The notes beneath the pieces are model-generated. The model ran no database searches, had not been told where the DNA came from, and was given only the letters and a program-made list of their open reading frames with translations. From Argyresthia goedartella (taxonomy: Eukaryota; Arthropoda; Insecta; Lepidoptera; Argyresthiidae): a DNA stretch of 64,000 bases. Within the stretch, counting starts at the first letter, position 1, and the number at the start of each line of letters is the position of its first letter. The stretch spans positions 33,099,356 to 33,163,355 of the forward strand of contig OX463815.1 in assembly GCA_949825045.1 (NCBI GenBank). The letters run 5' to 3'. Position numbers and translations under genes: made by a program. Shown here piece after piece: positions 56,700-64,000 of the stretch.

Positions 56700-58501
56700 A
56701 TGGCACCTTCGCTCTTGACGGTACTGCGGCATGGTGTCCGCGAGGAAATGAGATGGCTCGCCCATACTCATAAGTATGTGGAGCGACCTGACATGGACGA
56801 TGTCCTGCTCAAGCGTGTGGAGGACGCAATGACACGCGTCGGGAAGGTGTGTCGGCTGGCTGCGGAGGCTGAAGCTCTCGGGCTTACGGATGAAGCCTCG
56901 GTGGCTGCAGTGAAACAGCTCTGCGCGGATGCTGACCAAGCGATGGAATGCTTGGGTGACATCGAGCGTCGCGCGGAGAAAATTAAGCGGTCGCGAAGGA
57001 ATGACCGTAGGGAGGGTAACGGAGACCCACCCCCGAAGGGTGTTGTTGGACGGCTGCCACACCTGGAGATTCCGGCCTTCAGTGGGGCAATTGATGAGTG
57101 GCCGGCATTCATTAATTTATTTGATAGTTTGGTCCACGGTCGGAACGACCTGGACAACGCCTACAAGTTGGCCCAACTATTGATGGCTCTGCGGGGTGAA
57201 CCGAAGGAGTTGGTCGGTCACCTAACGGTCACGGCGGGAAATTATGAGATAGCCAGGTCCATATTGTTTGACCGCTATCAACACAAGCGGCGGTTGGTTG
57301 ATGCGCAGCTGGGGAAGCTGTTTAGCATCCTTAGAGTAACCCGGGATGTTGACATCCGAGTACAGGTGCTCAACCCTGTGCTGGTGGCCACTAAGGCCCT
57401 TCAGAACCTTGGTCTTCCGGTAGACCAATGGACATACATTGTTTTGTATATGGTTTTGTCACGATTGCCTGCAGCTGTTCAAAGTCGGTTTGAACAGCTG
57501 CATGGGGGCAGTAGCACGGAACTACCCACGCTCGTCCAATTGACGGATTTTTTGGAGGGTGAATGTAGGTGATGTGACACACTGGACACGGAGGCCAGTG
57601 TGCAGCGCCAACCCGCGCGGATGCGGGAGGGGCCGCGCCCCCCGCCCCCACGGGGGGGTGGGCGGTCGAAACAATTTGGCGTTTTGAGTGCCGCGCCGTC
57701 GGGTGATAGCTGTGTGCACTGCGACAGTGCCGGTCATGACGTGACCAGTTGCGCCAAATTTAAGGCGCTCGGGGTAGCTGCCCGCAGGAAGATAGTCTTC
57801 CGTCACCGATTGTGTTTCGGTTGTTTGGGGCCGCACACGCTGAGCGAGTGCTCGCGCGCGTTCCCCTGTGAGTGCTGTGGTAGGAAGCACCACATAGTGT
57901 TGTGCCTGAACCGGTCAGGCCCTTCGGATGGTCACCAGGGCCGGACTCAGGTTGGTCGGCCACAGGGCCCAACCAGGGCCGGACCCAGTCCCCCTCCGGG
58001 CAACGGGAGTCACCAACGGGGTGACTGGGGCACCCGCGGACGGGACCCCCCCGAGGGGAAAGGGGCAGCGCGAGGGGTAACATGCGGGATAGCCGGGGTT
58101 CGGTCGCCGCTGTCCACGGTCAGCGAGGACTTCGGGCCGCTGGCTCACCGCGTGTTACGGGCGGGTGTCAGATGGCACCTATGAGTAGCGCGAAGGCTGG
58201 GAGCCCACCACCTTCTGCGCCACCCTGCCCGTCGCTCTGGGAGGCGAACAGTCGGATGTCGCCCCCATTCCTAGAGCGCCCCAGGTTGGATCCGCTCTCC
58301 CCCATTCATTCACGGTGCGCACCGGGCACACCGTACACCGTCCGGTATGATCGGATAGCGGGACAGCGAGGGGCCTATTATACGGGTTGGGACCCCTTGA
58401 TGCACATACGGTCTGATATGCCGGTTGCATATCAGCAGCCGAGTTACTCCAAGGCCGACGGAGGTCTCAGCGGGTTCGGATCCCGCGGAGGTTCCTGCTA
58501 G
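56700..58501 (+). pseudogene. E3 gag, broken
   Basis: ATG 56700 gives 290 codons with the N-terminal helical region and DUF1759-type core, ending at TGA 57570-57572, where E1 has CGA (a CpG-type change). The same frame goes on through three zinc knuckles (CVHCDSAGHDVTSC, CFGCLGPHTLSEC, CECCGRKHHIVLC). One base lost in the C-run 58046-58052 (7 versus 8 in E1) shifts frame before the Pro-rich tail, which ends at TAG 58499-58501. Confidence 0.9.
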
Positions 58502-61500
58502 GGACACGCCGCCCACTTACAGGGTGCCGCCACTCCACAGACGGTCATGCTCCCCACCGCCTCTGTGATAGCGTGGAGTTCGGACGGCAAATCATGTGTG
58601 GCACGAGCACTATTGGACTCGGGGGCCCAGGGGTGCTTAGTCTCGTGCAACCTTGTAAGACGTTTGGGCATTTCGGTAAGGGAGTATCCACATTCCATTC
58701 GGGGAATTGGGAACACGGAAGTCGGTTCCGTTAAGGGAGTATGTCGGATTACTCTCTCGTCACGGGAGGATTCATCGGTGAATCTGACGGTCACGGCATT
58801 AGTCAAGCCTAATGTGATGGGCTCACACCCTCACGTACGGTTGTCGCCCTCGGTGCGACAGTTGGTCGCTGGGTTGTCACTGGCTGACCCGGAGTTCGAT
58901 ATTCCGGGCCCAGTAGACATTTTATTGGGTGTCGATGCCTTGGGATACCTGTTAGTGCCAGGTGTCCACGTGTTGCAGGCGACTGGTCTTGTTTCGGTCA
59001 ACACCAGACTGGGCCATGCGGTAATGGGTCCGGTCATGCCGGCTGCCCCACGCCTAGCGACTAGTAGTCCCTTATTCGGTTCTGTACTCTCGGAGGTGAT
59101 ACAGAAGTTTTGGGAGGTGGAGGAACCACCTACGGTCCGCCGGTTGGACCCGGTTGAAGAAGAGTGTGAACAGTTTTATCGGAACAATACTGGTCGCCTT
59201 CGGTCAGGTCGATTTCTCACACGTCTTCCATTCCGGAGTGATCGCCCACCGCTGGGCAGTTCACACCATGCAGCTGAGACGCGGCTTCTGTCGATGGAAC
59301 GACGCATGAAGCGTGACGGGATTTTCCGGCAGAAGTACGTCGACTTCATGAGGGAATACGAGTCGCTCGGCCACATGTCGGTTTCGGGTATCGACTGGAA
59401 GCGTGAAGACCACTGCTTCCTGCCCCATCACGCGGTCTTGAGGACCCCGGAGGGCAAAATACGGGTAGTGTTCGATGGATCGGCATCAACATCTAACGGC
59501 ATGAACCTGAACCAGTGTTTACATTCAGGGCCGAAGTTGAACCATGACATCGCGGATATTATCACACGGTTCCGTCGACACAATGTTGTGTTTGTAGCTG
59601 ACATCCGGATGATGTTTAGACAGACGGTCATTCACCCTGACGATAGACGGTATCAGCTGATACTGTGGCGAGAGAGCCCAGATCAGCCCATCAAGGTGTA
59701 CGAGCTGAACACCAACACGTACGGGCTACGGTCTAGTCCTTATTTGGCGATTCGCACTCTGCGGGAGTTAACGGATCGAGAACGGTTAAATTTTCCTAGA
59801 GGAGCAGCGATCCTGGAGCAGGATCTCTACGTGGACGATATCTGTACCGGTGTAGATTCCGTAGAGGAGGCGCTTGCTCGACGGGACGAGCTAGTTGAGC
59901 TCTTACGGGGTGGAGGTTACGAGCTCCGGAAATGGATGTCGAACTCTCCAGAGTTACTGTCTGGTCTTCCGGATGACTACCAGCAGGATCCCCACATTTT
60001 TGAAAATTTGGAAAATCCAAATATGTTGTCGGTATTAGGCGTCCAGTACCAGCCGGTGTCAGAAATGTTTTCGTATCGGGTCGAGTTGGACTCCCCGAAG
60101 GTCTAGACGAAACGGAACGTCCTTTAAATGGTGGCTAGGACATTTGATCCAAACGGGTGGATCACCCCGGTAACATTTCAGCTCAAGTGTTTTATGCAGC
60201 ATTTGTGGTCTGCTGAGCTGAAATGGGACGACCCGATCGGCGGGTCATTGAGCTCAGGGTGGGAATCGTTCTTTTCGACCCTCCCTGGCATCAATCGGAT
60301 TTCACTGCCACGGAGGTTGGTCCCCACCAAACGGTACACCGCCACCCTGCATGGGTTTTGCGATGCCTCGGAGAAGGGCTACGGAGCTGCGGTGTATCTG
60401 CGTACGGTCGACTCCTCGGGGGAGGTTGATGTGCGGTTGGTCATGGCCAAGAGCATGGTTGCGCCGTTGCGCACTCGCCTGACCATTCCCAAATTAGAGC
60501 TTTCAGGAGCGGCTCTCCTGACTCGTCTGGTCTACCACACGATGACGGTTCTTCGTGGGTCAATAGCGTTAGAAGATACGGTCTACGCTTGGACGGACAG
60601 CCAGATCGTGTTATGCTGGCTGAAGGCTTTTGGCGAATCGGGTTTCGCAGATTTTGAATTCGGAGGTTCCCTTAATCTGGAGACATGTTCCAGGGGAAAT
60701 GAACCCAGCAGACTGTGGGTCTCGTGGGTGTCACGCTCCGGAGTTGGTTGGACATCCCTTGTGGTGGGGTCCAAAATGGTTGACTCAAGCCGAATCGGAT
60801 TGGCCAATGAGTCCACGCGTTACCTCGGCGAACGGCGCCTTGACAGTCGGTGTCTGTACGAAGCAACCAGAGCCGGAAGAGGAGTTCAGCCTGCTGGAAC
60901 GGTACAGCTCGCTCGACAAGCTGGTCAATGTGATCGCCTGGATCTTCCGATTTGCGCGGAATTGTCGCAATTCTGAGGCGCAACGGGTGCGGACACAGGT
61001 CCTGACACCACGGGAACGGAACCATGCGTTGTTCGCATTGGTACGGAACGTGCAGACAGTGCACTTTAAGTCCGAACTGGACATTCTGAGACGCGGACGC
61101 GTCCAACTGAAGGGAGCTGTGGCTCGGCTCAACCCGTTTATTGACCCTCACGGATTGCTGAGGGTAGGAGGTCGGCTGCGGAATGCCAACCTGCCTTATG
61201 CGGCTCTCCACCCGTTGTCACTCCTTAGGAAAGGGAAGTTGGTCGAACTGTTGATACAGGATCGACACATTCGGAATGGGCATGTCGGATGCCACGCCTT
61301 GATGGCGTTTCTCCAGCGCGAGTTCTGGATTCTATCGGGAAGATGCTTAGTGCGTAGCGTCGTATTTCGGTGCCTGCCTTGTTATCGGGCCAAGGCGGCT
61401 ACGATGCAGCCCCAGATGGGCGATTTGCCCTCGGATAGGGTTAACGAAATCCGGCCCTTTGCGGGTGTCGGAACGGATTTCGCGGGACCATTCATAGTCA

Positions 61501-62365
61501 AGTCTTCACAGCTACGGAACGCCAGATTAGTGAAGGCATACCTGTGCGTCTTCGTGTGCTTGGCCACGAAGGCAGTCCACTTGGAGGTGGTCAGTGACCT
61601 CACCACAGAGGCATTTATCGCATGTCTTGATCGTTTCGTCTCACGAAGGGGCCTCCCGACATTACTCCGTTCGGACAACGGCACAAATTTTGTCGGAGCC
61701 AGGCGATATCTGCAGGAGGTCACTCAATTCCTTAACGGTAACCAGGACGCCATCGGTACGGCTTGCTCCCGACGAGGGATTGAATGGGTTTTCAGTCCGC
61801 CGGGATGTCCTCATTGGGGAGGAATTTTTGAGGCTGCGGTTAAATCGGCTAAGTCGCACCTGACGAGGATCATCGGTGAGACCTCTCTACGCTTTGAAGA
61901 GCTTGCGACGCTGTTCTGTAAAATTGAAATGACACTGAACTCGCGTCCGTTGTGCCCGCTCAGTTCGGATCCAAATAATTTGGAAGCGTTGACGCCGGGT
62001 CACTTCCTGATAGGTCAGCCCCTTAACGCCCTGCCAGAATACCCATTCGGTGATGTTAAGTTAAGTCGGTTAACTAGGTGGCAGATGTTGCAGCAGATGG
62101 CTCAAGATTTTTGGAAACGGTGGTCCCTTGAGTACTTGCACATCTTGCAGCAGCGCCTTAAGTGGACTGACCGGACAAGCCCCCTCAAGTCGGTGATTTG
62201 GTGCTGATTAAGGGTGCGAACCTGCCATCATTGAGATGGAGACGAGGACGGATCGTCAATTTGTACACGGGTCGGGATGGCACGCCTCGATCAGCAGAAG
62301 TCAAGGTGGGGGACTCGGTCCTCAAGAGAGCGGTCGCAACACTTTCTCGCCTTCCTATTGATTAG
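58502..62365 (+). pseudogene. E3 pol, broken
   Basis: It is open in the gag-tail frame right after TAG. Protease (LLDSGAQGCLVS) and RT (YVDD near 59831) are intact to TAG 60104-60106, a second stop TAA follows at 60125-60127, then RNase H (FCDASEKGYGA). A loss of about 23 bases near 60629 shifts frame. Integrase HHCC, GVGTDFAGPF, LRSDNGTNFVGA and GGIFEAAVKS are intact, and one base lost in a C-run at 62180-62184 removes the C-terminus. Compared with E1, which is broken at other sites, each shows what the other has lost. Confidence 0.9.
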
Positions 62366-62396
62366 GGACAGGTTCGGGCCTGTCCGGGCGGGTGAC
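62366..62396 (+). promoter_or_regulatory. E3 hairpin and purine tract
   Basis: Same sequence as E1: stem GGACAGG/CCTGTCC, loop ttcggg, then GGGCGGGTGAC up to the 3' LTR. Confidence 0.7.
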
Positions 62397-62918
62397 TGTT
62401 TAATATTTATGCTTCGGAACGTACCGGTTTTTTCGTTGCGCGGATCGACCGCGAGTGATCGAGACATCACTAGCTGACTTGTATAGAAACGAGATGACGA
62501 GTTAGAGGTTTTTTTTTGCACGGGAAAAATGTCGGCGTCAGGTATTCGGGCCTTGGCGGAATGTTAATTATAATAATATCGTAACAATCGTCGGGAAATA
62601 AGTAGATTTCACGCAATCGGAGTGAGTGCTTCGTGCTGTGAAAGGTTGAAGTGATTCGGGCCCCAATTCGTCGCGTTCGGATAGCGACCCATGTGGATAC
62701 GTGGCATCACGACGGCACCGGCGGCGGACTACGACAGCAGTAAGATTCGACTCCCATCAACCCCCACCCTGGTGTTCCTCATCCCGTGCTCCTGCCTCGA
62801 ATTGAGCTTTCGAATTCCGGTCCACGGCGTCAAGGTCAGTACTGCTTTGTGACATTTCTGGTGAAAAGCAACCCTACCAAGATTCCACGCCCTTTCGGTT
62901 AAGGCGTGGAATTTAACA
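62397..62918 (+). repeat. E3 3' LTR
   Basis: 522 bp, lacking four bases (gtcg) of the 5' LTR near 62693. The terminal hairpin stem is ttccacgcc/ggcgtggaa, one pair better than in the 5' LTR. Confidence 0.95.
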
Positions 62919-62923
62919 CCGAT

Positions 62924-63308
62924 ACTTGATACAAACAAGGTACTACCGTTGACGTGAGAGTAATATTTGTTCTATGGCTATCGACGTTTAGCTGTCAGTG
63001 TTGCGCTCCATTGGACACTACTTTACACTTAACACTTCACAGCCCCACAGCGAATTATTTAAAAGTGTGCACTCAAAAGACCTGCATTGTCAGATGGATG
63101 CAGAATTATTTAACATTTGGAACGTGATTCTACGCTACGAAGTATATGGCGAACAAATTATAGTGGTACAATTTAGCAAAGATATACGAATGCACTCATG
63201 TGTTCTCGGTGTTTGCTGCTATTTGTTGTTATCATCTTGTAGGTTATTATATATAATTAATTAGTTAAGTTTCTGTTATTCTGTTAAGTTAAGATTTTTA
63301 TAAACGTT
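62924..63308. other. No recognised gene; possible leader of the next ORF
   Basis: AT-rich. An 88-codon frame at 62998-63264 is not recognised. It may be upstream sequence of the small ORF at 63309. Confidence 0.35.
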
Positions 63309-63535
63309 ATGGAGCCACAGCATGGCTCTTCCCGGGAAGCAGCCCCATCTGACAGAGCACAAGAGACAGACTTTCTGTCTCCCAGAAAGAAGCGTCCTCG
63401 TGGTGTATCAATCAAATCGTCATCCTCGACAATGTGATTGATCCAGTCGCAGACTCTTTAATAGTTCACGTCAGCGATGATGATGCTGATGATGATGATG
63501 AAGTTGAAAGTGATATTAGTATTAATGATGGTTAA
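63309..63535 (+). pseudogene. Small ORF with Asp-rich end, one frameshift
   Basis: ATG 63309 starts MEPQHGSSREAAPSDRAQET, with a basic SPRKKRPRG stretch resembling a nuclear signal, and ends at TGA 63435-63437. Another frame, shifted by one, is open from about 63413 to TAA 63533-63535 and is acidic (SDDDADDDDEVESD). Together they look like one short protein of about 75 residues broken by an indel. No family is recognised. It lies between the 35-bp inverted repeats. Confidence 0.45.
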
Positions 63536-63771
63536 GATTTTAATAAAAATATGTTTTCTTTACTCGTAGTTTTTTACTGTTCGTGATGAAAAGGGACGTA
63601 ATTATCACTCGCCGTAAATCCACTTGTAATTACGAGCGCCGCACTTAATAAAATGGATACATTCACTAACAAATAAAATGTATAGACTCAGATGTTCAGA
63701 CTCGTATTGCAATTGAAAAATGTGCCCGGCCAAAAAGGTTTGTAATCTCTGACATGTCAAAAAATTATAGC

Positions 63772-63806
63772 TGTCAGAATTCTACGGAATAAAATATCAG
63801 AGTTTA
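63772..63806 (-). repeat. Right 35-bp inverted repeat
   Basis: Reverse-complement partner of 54581-54615 (tgtcagaattctacggaata and the following aaatatcagagttta). No target-site duplication is evident at the outer edges. Confidence 0.55.
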
Positions 63807-64000
63807 GAGTCGTTTGATGATTCACTCACCTCCCATGATATTTCTAGAAACAATATTTCCGTTATAGGTTTGGAATTTTATTACCATGGCGTAAGGTACA
63901 AAATCGCGATGCCTCGCGCTTAGGCCCGGGGGTGAGTTATTAAGGATGACTTAACCTCTAAAACCGAGGGTAGTTGGGACGGGTCGCCGCTGGTTTTCAA

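Larger units (their letters stand above)
55412..62918 (+). mobile_element. E3: BEL/Pao element, sibling of E1
   Basis: 7507 bp, LTRs of 526 and 522 bp with about 12 substitutions and one 4-bp indel, and perfect 5-bp duplications CCGAT (55407-55411, 62919-62923). Gag and Pol are nearly the same as in E1 and inverted relative to it. The LTRs share only the first thirty or so bases and the terminal hairpin. At least six reading-frame breaks are seen. Confidence 0.95.

Noticed and set aside
1..64000. CRISPR arrays, operons, bacterial promoters or rRNA
   Set aside because: None seen. Introns, LTR and LINE elements show the window is from a eukaryotic genome.

Overview
This window is eukaryotic and almost certainly insect, most likely lepidopteran (moth or butterfly). 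It has AT-rich introns with canonical GT-AG sites. It carries several BEL/Pao LTR retrotransposons, a DIRS-type tyrosine-recombinase retrotransposon, RTE and Jockey/CR1-like LINE fragments, a tRNA-headed SINE, a Tc1-like relic, and a short interspersed repeat of the type that starts ccggccaagtgcg and ends ggtacggaaccct, which I associate with Lepidoptera. The species cannot be read from the sequence.

Only one host gene can be supported. It lies on the minus strand from about 39.4 kb to 12.4 kb. Eight exons with matching splice phases spell part of a P-loop NACHT-type ATPase, most like the NACHT and WD-repeat (NWD) family. The 5' end and the expected WD-repeat 3' end were not found. Its introns hold most of the transposons between 12 and 39 kb. 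One 18.6-kb intron (20656-39219) contains a three-layer nest: an interspersed repeat, split by a DIRS element, itself split by a BEL/Pao element.

Four complete LTR elements are present. E1 (901-8391, minus) and E3 (55412-62918, plus) share nearly the same gag-pol interior but have largely different LTRs; both have several reading-frame breaks. E2 (44870-50348, plus) is a related but distinct family that has lost reverse transcriptase and RNase H through an internal deletion. Each of these three has a perfect 5-bp target-site duplication (CAAAC, CATAC, CCGAT). E4 (26546-34134, plus) is the striking one: identical 236-bp LTRs and a single open frame of 2199 codons running gag-protease-RT-RNase H-integrase and then, in frame, a compact envelope-like domain with a furin-type site, fusion peptide and membrane anchor.

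Layout: 1-900 flank with a short repeat; 901-8391 E1; 8.7-9.0 kb minisatellite; 9.3-12.0 kb LINE relic; 12.2-20.7 kb host exons with a Tc1 relic; 20.76-21.14 kb tandem palindromes; 21.4-35.5 kb nested repeat/DIRS/E4; 36-43 kb repeat and LINE fragments plus host exon 1; 44.9-50.3 kb E2; 50.8-53.6 kb Helitron-like and SINE/LINE debris; 54.6-63.8 kb a pair of 35-bp inverted repeats enclosing E3 and a small broken ORF.

Points most worth following: the env-bearing E4, the in-frame UAG between gag and pol shared by E1, E2 and E3, the RNA hairpins that recur at fixed places in those elements, the DIRS internal complementary region, and the three tandem near-perfect palindromes.
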